From Russula earlei (taxonomy: Eukaryota; Basidiomycota; Agaricomycetes; Russulales; Russulaceae): a stretch of 64,000 nt of DNA. Within the stretch, counting starts at the first letter, position 1, and each line of letters starts with the position of its first letter. The stretch is taken from contig JAGFNK010000073.1 of assembly GCA_025769875.1 (NCBI GenBank), positions 1 through 64,000 on the forward strand, given 5' to 3'. The notes under the pieces were generated by a model that saw nothing but the letters and a program-made list of their open reading frames with translations, made no database searches and was not told the DNA's origin. The translations under genes were made by a program, and so were the position numbers. Shown here in pieces: positions 35,501 through 48,910 of this stretch.

Positions 35501-36000
35501 GGCTTGGCGCCATGCTCTTCTGCCCGTGGTTCTGTCGTTAACGCAAAAGATGACGGATGACGGAACGTCGTGGAGCCGGGCGATGACAGATGGTGGATGA
35601 CTTTTTTTGGCGTGCAGATACCATGCAATTCCAGCACGGGCGGTGATCGCGGCTGACCAGATTGTCTAGTTGCGCTAGAAAGAAATTGTTTCCGAGTACT
35701 GTAACTCAATAAAATATGCTTTTCGTAGAATACGTGGAATAAGTTATTTATATGTGCCTGAGTCTGTTTCACGGAGCGCTGAGGGCCATTGTGGAGCTGC
35801 CACCCTCGGAGTGGAGCCTGGCAGGGCCTCAGATAACAGGCGATCACAAGGTCAACGGATTATAGTATCACAAAGTGGATATTTGGAACAAAGGTATGGA
35901 CAAGTTAGTATAGTTGGAAGTACAGGGTGAAACAGCTCATGAAAATTTACAAAAGGGATAGGGATATCAAAGGCCATGATGCCGAATTTCCAATTGAAGA
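32600..36000. other. 3.4-kb stretch without recognisable gene
   Basis: Only short, overlapping frames on both strands with no family resemblance; the longest is minus 35242-35847 (201 codons). A G/T-simple stretch (TTTGTGTTTGTGTTT) lies near 33090. It probably comprises the 5' region of the minus-strand genes on the left, plus old repeats. Confidence 0.35.
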
Positions 36001-36008
36001 CGATGTCG

Positions 36009-36123
36009 ATTGTCGGAAAATTGGGAGGGTGATTATATTGGATTTTATAGCATTATATTTAAATATAATCACAATATAATGCTATAAAATCCAATATAAT
36101 CGCCCTCCCAATTTTCCGACAAT
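36009..36123. repeat. Near-perfect 115-bp hairpin (two ~52-bp arms)
   Basis: The left arm starts ATTGTCGGAAAATTGGGAGG (36009) and the right arm ends CCTCCCAATTTTCCGACAAT (36123). Arms of about 52 bp match with a single mismatch (GGTGAT against ATCGCC) around an ~11-bp loop. An inner perfect palindrome ATTATATTTAAATATAAT sits at the left side of the loop. No coding sequence and no clear target-site duplication. Possible readings are a miniature inverted-repeat element or a cruciform-forming replication scar. Confidence 0.9.
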
Positions 36124-36425
36124 GTGTACGGCCTGGGTGTGCAGTCGAAGGGAATGAACCTGTTTCCGAAACGTGTGCGCGGTAGTAGAGAACGCCTTTG
36201 TAAAGCCCAAGGAAAATACAGACATGGCGCAAGGCCGCGCAGTCAGGCAATGCTTGTCAATCGGTAATATTTTGGTCTATTATATGTTTGTTCAACACGC
36301 ACGAGGCTGGTGTGTGGGAATGATTTATCTGCATTTGGCTGCACAGCCATCACAGTCGCTCGACGTGTCCGCCTGAATCACCTTCCTACGCCTATTCTAT
36401 TTCTCTCCCTTTTTTACCTCACAAA

Positions 36426-39147
<2,722 letters not shown>

Positions 39148-39345
39148 TCGGTGTTACTCTTTGCTATCCAGACATTTCGCTTCATCGGTCTGGATGTCCG
39201 TGCGCCACAGACCCCGAATGTTTCCTTTATTTTATTCGCTTTTATAGGCGACCGCAGTTATAATAGTCTTGGGTGGGATTGTAGGACGTCTGAGCATAAA
39301 TGAATTCCATGACTAGAAAGGTGTATTCGTGGGCTGACCAAAGCA

Positions 39346-40118
39346 GTGGCTAATGATATACTGTTTTTGTGGCCCAACGGTCATCTCTCTGTGCTTTGCC
39401 CCATCCATTCCTTTCTTGATCTATCCTCTCAACTTTCATACATCCCGGAGCACCTCCACCTTGTGCTGACAAGGAGAATGCAACGCGCCAAGGATGCGGA
39501 CCACCTAACTATCTATTCAGATGCGATGTACCCTGTTGGACCTGACAACTCTGGCGAGATTACCTATGTCCACGTCCCCTCGCTGAGCCCTCTCACTAGT
39601 GCGTGCCAAAAATAATGTTGTCGCCTAGTATCTCACGTGACATCTACCTCACAGTCATCATCATACTGTCGGCCTCACTGGCAGTTGGCGCATTCATTTA
39701 CTGCTACGTCTATCCACTGGTCCAGAAGTACCGCGGTGGAAGAATTGGCGATGACCTCGTCAAGCAGCCGATCCTGGCGTCCGCGCGATCGCTATTCGGC
39801 CTACGTCCGCAGATGTCGCCGACGACACCGCAGTACCTCTCGCGATACGCCGTACTCGGACGACGGCCAGACATGCGCATCGCGCGGCCGCAGCCCGCAC
39901 TGAGTCGCTCGCGGGGCTCGTGGCTCTCGCCCTCGTCTTCGCCCTCCTTCCCTTCCCCTCCGCCCGCGCCCACCGAGAAGCCGACGATAGTGTACTCGCC
40001 CGATTCCGGTCTCTCGGGGGTGGAGATCATCGTCGCGCCCGTGGATGTGAGGATTCTGGGACAGACCGTCGAGAGCCGCACGTCGCCCGAGAAGGCGCGG
40101 CGACCCTTATGGCCGTGA
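39346..40118 (+). CDS. Single-pass membrane protein, 5' end unresolved
   Basis: An exon-like frame (39346-39596: FLWPNGHLSVLCPIHSFLDL..., EITYVHVPSLSPLT) joins in phase, across an intron GTGCGT...CTCACAG (about 39600-39653), to a second exon. That exon encodes a strong membrane helix (IIIILSASLAVGAFIYCYVY) followed by a cytosolic tail rich in Ser, Pro and Arg, to a stop at 40118. No ATG was found in the first frame, so the true start lies in an upstream exon between SEC23 and 39346 that I could not identify. No family recognised. A poly-T tract follows at 40195-40220. Confidence 0.45.
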
Positions 40119-40940
40119 CGTCCGCGGCGGGGGGCCGGGGGGACGTAGTGGTTCGCATCTGCTCCTTGTCGCGTGCGTCGTCTGAGGTGGCCTTTTTTTT
40201 TTTTTCTTCTTTTTTTTTGTTGGCGCTTGGGCACGGGTACTCCAAATATTGTTTCGTCGTCGTCGTCGTTTTAATTTATTACGTGAATATTGTCAGTCGT
40301 TACGAGTTTCGAGTGCCCAGTTTGTCTTGCATGTATCTCCTTGCGATCCGGAAGGTGTGCATTGCCGAAGGATCTCCTAGTCGGACCGCCACCACGCCGC
40401 CTGACAGAAAAGTGAAGACCACAGCCCCACAGGACTCAGAAACGATCATGCGCCCACTATTCATTCGTGTGCATCAGGGCCACGATAGCGAGAATGGAGC
40501 CTGGTCAGGTGCTTGTCTGGACGAAAGGGGCGATCTCATCGCTCCTTTTGCTGTGCATTCTTCGTTTCTTCTTGCCTTTTAACCTTTGTTTTGTAAGATA
40601 CGGAATACAACAGCACTAACTGAGTGGGTTGTGCGGGCGCGGCTTGACAGTCAAAGCCAAGCAGAACGTTGAGACCGTTTGATAATTTGAGTAGGACAGG
40701 TTCAAGCGGCACTGACCAAATTTCTACTAGTGTGCTTAGCGCGTTAGTCAGCATTTCTAGCGCCATAGTTTTGACGTCACCAAACTATAACCGGGAGGTC
40801 CCATGCCTTAGCGACGCTTAGCCTCCTTATTCTTTTCTTGACTGGGGGCTCCATTCAACGGCGTCATGCCTTTTATACTGCGCCCCACCACTCCTTCATC
40901 CTCTTCCTTCCTTTCTCCAAGCCCAGTTCCACAACCTTGA

Positions 40941-43900
40941 ATGTACGTCTTCCTCTTCTCTCGAGAGCTGCGCGTGAGAGCCGTCATTTTTGCACTAGGT
41001 CTAACCTCAATGGAGCAGCCACTGCCTCGACCAAAACCTTCTTGACGGCTTTGGTTTTGAACGGCATTATAGCTGGTGCTGAAATATCAGCGTTCACCCT
41101 TGTCCGGCGCTACTTCCGCCTCATTTATGAACCCAGGAGTTTATCAGTTTTTGAAGCGTGCGCCTGGTCACTCGTCTGTTCGCGCATTGTGCTTACCTTC
41201 CTACAGGAAGAGACAGCAGCCATTGTCCCCTCATCTTCTAGGATGGCTTATCTCTGTCTTCAATGCGGATTATCGCCAGATAAAGAATATCAACGGGTTG
41301 GACTGCTACTTTTTTGTCCGTTACTTGCGCATGGTGCTCCGCATTTTAGCACCAATATGGCTCCTATCCTGGATTGTGCTTCTCCCCCTCACTTCTGTCA
41401 ATACGGACATTCCTGGCCATTCAGGTCTTGACAAGTTCATTTTTGGCAATATTTCGTCTATCCAGCAGGCGCGTTATGCAGGACATCTAGCACTCACCTG
41501 GATTTTCACTAGTACGTTGGACGGCCTCGCTGTTACTATTCCTGATGATTTCCTGCCATAGTATGGATCTGGTGGAATATTAAACACGAAATGACACACT
41601 ACGTTCGCGTTCGCCAACATTACCTTGTTAGCCGGGCCCATTCCTCCACTGCTCAGGCTCGCACAGTTCTCGTCACAGGCATCCCATCTAGGTATCTCTC
41701 TGAATCTGCCCTGACCCGCTTGTTCGGCTACCTGCCAGGCGGTGTGCAAAAAGTGTGGATCAATAGGGATCTTGGAGATATGCCTGACTTGTACAATCGT
41801 CGGTTGAAGGCGTGCTCAATGCTCGAGTCAGCCGAAACATCTCTGCTCAGCAAGGCGATCCAACGAAATGGCAAGAAGCAGAAGAAGACTACGAAGGCTA
41901 ATAATAGGAAAGACGGTGTCAGTCCCGAAAGTGACCCTGAAGTCGCACAAGAGGCTCTCGACGGGCTGGTCCCTAGGGAAGAGCGACCATCACTTCGGCT
42001 ACCACCTTTTGCTTGGTTACCCTTCTCTATCCCTCTCTTGGGAAAGAAGGTCGATACGATCGAATGGGCACGCGAACAAGTGCATGAGTTGAACGTGCAA
42101 TTAGGGCAGAGGCGTGAAATCCTTGCACGCGACATAGCCCGCACTACGGCCGCGGAGGCACAGACGACCCAACGAACTCATCACATCGGAGCCGGTAAAC
42201 TAAATTTTGCGATCCCTTCGGTTCCAGTCACGATACCTCTTGTGAAAGCCCGCCCTGCAGTTAATTTCTCAGATCAGACCTATCCACCCGCGAATGGGGC
42301 GTTCATATTGTTCAATCACCAGATTGCAGCACATATGGCCGCGCAGATGCTTACTCATCACGAACCATATTCCATGTCTGGGGCACTGAAATTTATTGAG
42401 GTTGCACCTGAAGACGTGATCTGGGACAATTTAGTCATTAATCCCTACGAACGCCGCGTACGATTGGCTCTTTCTTGGGCCGCCACTCTTGGTTTGATTA
42501 TTTTATGGGCGGTTCCCGGTCCGTCACGTTTGAATCTTACATGGCGTGGGTCTAACTCGTCTTCCAGTGGCATTCGTCGGAGCAATTTCAAACATTCACT
42601 CCCTATGCACAACATATCATTGGCTCGCTTGGGTTTGCAAGGCCCCGGGCGTGATTATCAGTTTTGTCCAAGGTTTCCTTCCGACAGTATTACTTGCAGT
42701 TCTCTTCCTGCTAGTGCCAATAGTTTTACGGATATTAGCGCGCTTGGAAGGTATTCCTCAGAAGACGGGTGTGGAGTTAAGTTTAATGGATCGGTTCTTC
42801 CTGTTTCAAGTCATCGTATGTCGTCATCATTCCCACGATAGATGGCTCTCACTAGAGAAAACACGACAGAACGGGTTCCTAGTCGTCACCCTCTCATCTG
42901 GAATCATAGCGTCCTTGCCAGGGTTAGTTAACAACCCGACATCAGTCCCAACCCTGCTTGCCCAGAATCTACCAAAGTCTTCCACGTTCTTCCTAACGTT
43001 AGTGTTGTTTCACTTGAGTTACGTGCTCAATATCTTATCACTGGGATGTAGTTTCGTGTTACTACAAGGTCTCGCCGGAACAGCCGGCGGGTTTCTCCAA
43101 ATTGCTTCTCTGATCCTGTATTATGTCAAGATAGTCCTCATGGGTTCCACCCCACGGTCCGTATACGCGATCAAGTATTCTCCTCGCACGTCGGAATGGG
43201 GTACCCTCTTCCCTACTATGACCCAACTGGTTGTGATCACACTCGGCTACTCCATCATCTCTCCCATCATCAATGGACTCGCCTTTGCGGCGTTCTTCCT
43301 ATTCTACCTCCTGTACAAGTACCTCTTCACTTGGGTCAACGACCAGCCTCGTTCCAGCGACACTGGCGGACTCTTCTTCCCGAAAGCGATTCAGCATCTC
43401 TTTGTGGGGCTTTATGTCCAGCAACTATGTTTATGCGCCTTGTTCTTCCTCGCGCAGGACAGCCATAATAAGCCCAGTGCCATTCCTGAGGGTGCACTTA
43501 TGGTTGTGTTGATTGTCTTCACGGCAAGTATTATTTACAGTCCAACCGTCACCGAATTTCTCACTGGACGAAGTAGGCATTCTTTCAAAATACCATCCTC
43601 AACTCTTACGGCCCCCTCATCAAATTTCTACCCCTTTCACTTGCTGATAGGTCATACAGTGGTGTAGGGGCCGAACCGGAGGTGTCTACGATGGTTGAGA
43701 CCGCACCGACTGTTCCACCGAGCTCTGGAGACATCAAGGCCGCCGACTATGCCGCCGCATCTGCATCTGATCCTTATCAGTCTTCTGGCGGTGGACCTCT
43801 TCCCCCTGATGATGGCTACGGTGGCCCACGGGAGCGTTCACCTTCCCCCTCTTTCACGAATGAGTCGAGAGCGACGTCCCCTTCGCCATCCGCCAGGCCA

Positions 43901-44215
43901 GTTGAAAAAGAAGGTCCGATCGATTTCAGCCATCCCGCTGCAGTAGAGGAGCAGCGTATCATATGGCTGCCCAGAGACAGACTCGGTTTGGTGCATGAAA
44001 TCGAGCAGGACCTTGACTCACGGGACATTTTGTATTCCATGGAGGGTGCAGAGATGGATAGCAAGGGTCAAGTAAACGTTACGATGGCCCCACCAGAGGA
44101 AGTCCAGCGTGTCTCGATGGAGGGAAGAAGTCTACCTGCCCCAGATGACGGCGAGGGAGGCGATATACGACTCGCCTCTGCCGCAGGCAAGAGCTCCCAA
44201 GGTAGTAATGTATGA
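40941..44215 (+). CDS. CSC1/RSN1-like (OSCA/TMEM63, DUF221) channel, paralogue A
   Basis: Polytopic membrane protein of the family that includes hyperosmolality- or tension-gated cation channels. Exons 40941-40942, 40999-41157, 41207-41511, 41562-42518, 42568-42815, 42870-42997, 43052-43523 and 43577-44215 give 969 aa. The first coding exon is only AT; the G of the start codon follows the intron. The core shows the N-terminal helix (TALVLNGIIAGAEISAFTLV), INGLDCYFFVRYLRM, the cytosolic RNA-recognition-like part (TVLVTGIPSRYLSESALTRL), the domain around SDQTYPPANGAFILF and WDNLVINPYERRVR, and the pore block (GTLFPTMTQLVVITLGYSII, FTWVNDQPRSSDTGGLFFP). The tail is Pro/Ser-rich and cytosolic. 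The intron 43524-43576 begins GCAAGT (GC-AG). Paralogue B lies at 55.5-58.7 kb. Confidence 0.9.
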
Positions 44216-44794
44216 TGCGTCGCGATTTATGACTATATGACTCCCAGCGTCAAGTACATGGCTCCATTTTTGTTTATCGTATCGTATATTTTTGTTGAGT
44301 ATCGTCAGGCGATGGACAGTTATGTTTGTGGTGACCTGACCAGGCTGGGGAGAGTGTTTCTATCCATTTCACTGGAAGGACCATATCCCATCGCAGCATA
44401 ACTGGAATTCGAAGTCATCACACATTGGTGGCTGTCGTCAAACACTGTCAGTGAGCATGAGTTGTTGATGCGCCCGAGAGAAGATTCAATCTTACCCTAG
44501 CCGCGGCTGTGCGAATGTATGTCTACATAGATGCCATCAGTCTGTGGCCAGTTTCGTCGACTGAGTCATATCTGTCTTGAAGCCTTGTTGAACGCCTAGA
44601 TTTTAGTGTACGGTCCTTTTTAGGATGCGATGGCGGTGCGGCGTCTCTTGAGCGAGTGACTCGGATCTGGGCTTGTCGGTGTGGCACTGGCACTAACGAT
44701 AGTTATATTTATTAATAAGCTGTTATATTTAAACTGCGTCATATCATATCATACGCCTAAGGCCCCACAGTACTCATCAACTTCTATTCTGCCC
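44216..44794. other. Intergenic, 3' flank of channel A and promoter of next gene
   Basis: No open frame of note and no repeat family recognised. An A/T-rich stretch (TTATATTTATTAATAAGC) at about 44700-44740 lies roughly 60-90 bp before the next start codon and may serve as its core promoter. Confidence 0.3.
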
Positions 44795-45442
44795 ATGTCC
44801 GCCTCGGTTCAGATTTCGACGCACGCCCCGTAAGCTAACCAATCCCCTATCTCTTCATCGCACCCGATGGCTGATCTGCGGCCAGTACCAGTGCGGTTGC
44901 GGTTGCGGCAAACGATTCTGCCAATAATGGGTAAAAAATATCCCCCTTGTACGATTGATACTTACTCTCATCTGACCGAGCTTTCCTCTCTCTCCATATC
45001 TCGAATTCCCCTAGGACGGGCCCGGGTGCCAGCACCGCCAGCACCGCCAATCGTAGTAGACGGAAGAACAAGGACAAGTCTCTGTACGACCCAAACGAAG
45101 ACTCCAGCGGCCTGAGCTCCAGCGACGGAGATGATCCCGAGATCGATGCGTACGTGCCCTATCTTCTCTGCCTCCGTCTCGTAAAAATTGAATCGGGACG
45201 CTGACGCGCGCACGGGCTTTCGACGCACTTTGTATTATAGGATGAGAGAGGAGATGATGCGATACATGCCACGTGGACCGCCCTCCAGACCCGCTCATGG
45301 GGGCATCAAGGGCGGCGGCGTGAAGCGGAAACAACCACTACCACCACCACCATCGTCCGCGCTGCAGTCAGGCGCGGAACCACCCGAGGACCCTCGTTTT
45401 GTGCCGGTCACTGCGCCGGTCAAGTTGGGCTCGAAGTCTTGA
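44795..45442 (+). CDS. Small disordered protein, 138 aa
   Basis: Exons 44795-44829, 44886-44930, 45015-45149 and 45241-45442 join in phase. The protein starts MSASVQISTHAPTSAVAVAA. It has a basic patch (NRSRRKNKDKSLYDPNED), an acidic Ser-rich stretch (SSGLSSSDGDDPEID), then MREEMMRYMPRGPPSRP, KRKQPLPPPPSS and a tail ending VKLGSKS. No membrane segment, and composition suggests disorder apart from the MREEMMRYM helix. I recognise no named domain. Consistent phases over three introns of 56, 84 and 91 bp support a real gene. Confidence 0.6.
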
Positions 45443-46760
45443 GTCGGCTCCTTTGAACGGCGTGAGTCCGCCGCTTCTCGCTGTGCTCTGTGCTGTTCTG
45501 TTGGTGTGTGGCGGCGACGGGTCGTCTCTGTATTGTGTCTGGATCATGTTCGCAATTCTGTGTGTAAACCTACTGCGTTGTTCGTTGGATACCTATTGCT
45601 ATACAGCATGTGCGAAGTGCTAAGTTTCAAACAGGGAGTCGACCTGTAAGCCTGCTCCGAGATGGTTTCTGCTCGACCCGAGGATAGCAACCAAGTAGCA
45701 AAAAGTTCAACGTGTCGGAGGAGCTCGCAGGCGAACGATGGGATGATCATGATTCTTCGTAAACTACGCCTATCGTGACCCAGTAGAGGGCTTTCCTATC
45801 GTCACGATAGGAAAGCCCTCCGATTTATAAGTTGACCGAAAGGGACTCACAGTCACTCGCTATTGAACGGCTCGCGCAAGCGAGAATGCATGAGATATTG
45901 GGGTGTCTGACCGAGCCACAAGCGCGTCTGAGCCACACAAAGCGAACTGCTTGTAGAGGTACGCTTCTTGGAGACTTGAGGTGTGCCAGTGAGGATACTG
46001 CTCACATCTCCCCGACATCATCTTCTGCTCCGATCTTCTGCCAGCGACCCGGTCATCTGATTACTGGCGAGATTCTGGTGCCTCCTGATTGTCACGATCA
46101 CTGACAGAGATGAATCATTTGTAGAGAGGTCATGCTCAGGGAACCGGGGTCACGGTTTGAGGATGCATCGACAGCACCATCCGAGTCGTGGAGCTCGCGC
46201 GCTCTCCGTAAGAGACACTGCCATTAAGAAGCAAACGGCATGCAGTCGCCTTTCGATTTGCTAGCGGGGCGAAACGTCTATTGTCTTCGACAGCTCAGAT
46301 CAGTTAAGTGGGACTAGCACTCAAGTTCTCCTTGGCTCGACCTCGCTATCAATCTCAAGATGATCTCTGTCTCGACAAGCCGCCACAATCACACAATCAT
46401 CCCGCCCAGCCGCTGTGCCTTGATCAGGGCGAATTGATTTCGTATCTCTGGAGGCATCCGTCCAAGGCATGCTACTATTGTGGGGTGGGGAATGTCAACA
46501 CAGATCCCCACTCGCGCTTGAAAGCAAAGATATGCGATGCCAGGAGTGCTTCCCAATACCGTGACAACGCTATAGATGTCGTAAGCGACGACGAAGACAA
46601 ACAACGTTGAACGTCCATTGGCAGCCACCACCACATTCCCCATGCGACACCGTCATGTGCATAGCTGGCAGTCCGTCTCTGACCGGACGTGCTGTCGTGG
46701 TTCAGATGATTGATGGGAATCTCTCGGGCGTCTGCATCCGGTCCCCGTGTCGTCGTTAGG
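45443..46760. other. Intergenic, no recognisable gene
   Basis: No open frame with family resemblance on either strand. The only notable structure is the 35-bp palindrome at 45786-45820, described separately. Confidence 0.35.
45786..45820. terminator. 17-bp perfect inverted repeat, 1-nt spacer
   Basis: GAGGGCTTTCCTATCGT at 45786-45802 is followed after one base by its exact reverse complement at 45804-45820. A further CCTATCGTGACC half-site lies 10-15 bp upstream. It stands in intergenic DNA and could form a cruciform or be a dimeric factor-binding site; a terminator role is not demonstrated. Typed here only by its hairpin shape. Confidence 0.5.
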
Positions 46761-46899
46761 CTCCCTAATTGTCTCTCAACTGGGCGCGCACTCCCTTCTC
46801 AAACGTCGTACTCGGTGACATACAGCGGTGTCGCGATGGAGAGTATCCACAGGGCCCACTATTATTGAACCGCGGGCGCGGACGTACGTGTCCCTATCA

Positions 46900-48120
46900 C
46901 CCCCTCGAGGCAGCCCACCGTCCCTATTATGCTGCCCATGTTATAGTCTCCTCGTCCCCTTACTACTCTCCACCACCACCCCTACTCCTTCCCCCGCACC
47001 ACCGCAGGCAGTGGTCCGGTCGACTTTCTCCCCCCACCCGTTTGCATCCGCCCTTCAAGTTGCCCGTCGACGCCGCCACCCCTGGCAGGCGGGAACCCGA
47101 CCCGAAGGCCCCGGACGTCAGCAGCGTCGATGCGTCTCGGTCACCCGTCGAGGAACTATCACCGCAACCGGTATCGCAGCAGTACGGCGGCGGACCTGCC
47201 TCCCCGGACCGCTCGAGCGCTGCGCGCCGACTCTCCAGGAGCGGTGGCCGTAGACAACAACGCCGAGGACCTCACGGGCACGGGCACGGGCACTAGCGCC
47301 GGCGGTACTCCGACGTCGGTCGTCCCCGTTCCGGGGGCGTCCGCTCGGCCTTCCGAGGCGCCGATCGCCGTGCGCGCGTCCGGTGCTCAGAACGTCGCGC
47401 TCGCGACGTGTGGCGCCGTTGGCGGGGTCATGCTCCTGGCCATCATATCGGCCCTCGTCTACGTCTTCCGGATCAGGCGCAGGGTGAAGAGGATGACGCG
47501 GTGCACGGATATCCTTGGGCCAGGTGCGTTACCTCCGGTAACCCCCCTCCGTCCTGGCATCAGGGCAGCGTAGCCTCGCCTCCGCCATGATACGGGACTG
47601 TAATCGTCGTCATGTCCCGCATGCGTGCTCACCGTTCTTTCTTTCTTTTTTTGGGGGGCGCATAGAGCTTGTGCCTACGTCTGCGGCGTCCCAGTCGTCG
47701 CGACTCACGATGGACTCCCTTGGGCCGCACGCCAGGCTCGACGGCGCGCAAATCCTCCCGCCGCCGACCCCCTACCGGACCAAAAGCCAGCTCGTTCCGG
47801 GGGGCGCTCCCGCTCCCTCGGCTCCCTTCCCCTCCGCCAATCCCGTCGATCGCCTCCACAGGGTGCCTCTGTCCCCGATACGCAGGTCGACGATCGTCGT
47901 CGGTCCGCCTCCTCCCGCGCGACGCGCCCCCATCCGATTCGCGTCCGGCGAGTCGCGCGGTCCGACGGTCCGCCCGTCGTCGCCACATGATGAAACGGTG
48001 CCGTGGCCGACGATCCTCTCTTCTCGGTCGAGGCATTATCCTCCGCACGACCGCGGCGACGACGACGACGACGAAGAGAGCGTGAGCTCCGACTCGTCGC
48101 ACACGCTTACCGAATTTTGA
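46900..48120 (+). CDS. Single-pass membrane protein, 5' end uncertain
   Basis: The confident part is two exons. About 47200-47535 has an ectodomain rich in Gly, Thr, Ala and Pro (DLTGTGTGTSAGGTPTSVVP). It is followed by a transmembrane helix (NVALATCGAVGGVMLLAIIS, continuing ALVYVF) and the basic stop-transfer stretch RIRRRVKRM. The intron GTGCGT...GCATAG (about 47524-47668) joins GPE in phase to the cytosolic tail: LTMDSLGPHARLDG, PTPYRTKSQLVP, and an acidic end with a run of Asp then SVSSDSSHTLTEF, stop at 48120. The architecture resembles the fungal Mid2-like or EGFR-like single-pass proteins. Upstream coding (46.8-47.2 kb) is GC-rich with all frames open, and I could not fix the start or signal peptide. 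Confidence 0.55.
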
Positions 48121-48905
48121 TGATGAACAACGATTTCGCTGCTTCTCGAACCGAACGAAACCCCCCCCTTTTTTTTTTTTGTTTTCGCGTGCGCTTCTTT
48201 CCAATCCGACCGTTGTTGTATTGTAAGTTAGGAGTACGGGGTAGACAGATAGACGCCGTCTCGTACAACCGCTGCCCCTCTCTGTTTGCGCAAACCATCG
48301 TCTCCAACGCGGTACGAATAAGTCAGAACGACGCATGGCCTCAACGTGACCATTTGACCGCCCTTTGAGCACAGCCACCGTACGTACACCCATCCCACCA
48401 TCACAACCAGCGGAGTGATCGATCCGATCGGTGTCTACTCTGCCACTGGCCAAGCCATGGCCAGCCTGTGCACTGTTATACTTTGATAGCAACCGGCAAC
48501 CACTTGTACGTCTTCTCCACCCTGACTCGTCTCGATGGGCGTGCAAGCCAGGACATGATGGATCCGACGTAACAACAAATGCCCTGCCAAGGTGAAGCCA
48601 AGCACACGTAGGACGCAGACACTGTCAACTCACTCGAGAACATATTCGTAGACGTTTGCAAAGCCAGTCAGGTACAAAACAGCATGCCTTGTTATTATAT
48701 ATCTATTAGGGACTACACTAGCTGCTTGATATTTGCTTCATCTGCACGCGCATGAGGTACAGCTATGTACTGGAGTTTATTATAAACAGACAAGGCAACG
48801 CGTGGATAACTTCCAATGTCAACCAGGAAAATACAAATGTAACAACCGTCGGTCTGGGTCTGAACATGACAATGCTATGTTGATAAGCGGGAAGAAGGGG
48901 AATAC
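48121..48905. other. Intergenic between convergent genes
   Basis: It holds poly-C/poly-T near 48165-48180 and no recognisable gene. A 305-codon minus-strand frame over 47629-48546 is mostly a shadow of the GC-rich tail exon on the plus strand. Confidence 0.35.
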
Positions 48906-48910
48906 AACAC

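Noticed and set aside
35242..35847. 201-codon minus-strand frame
   Set aside because: No recognisable domain, no matching intron structure, atypical composition; treated as chance.
39710..40234. 174-codon minus-strand Arg/Lys-rich frame
   Set aside because: Shadow of the Ser/Pro-rich cytosolic tail on the plus strand and a poly-T tract.
47629..48546. 305-codon minus-strand open frame
   Set aside because: Arg-rich shadow of the GC-rich plus-strand exon, whose intron phase, membrane helix and acidic tail are coherent; the minus frame has no domain.
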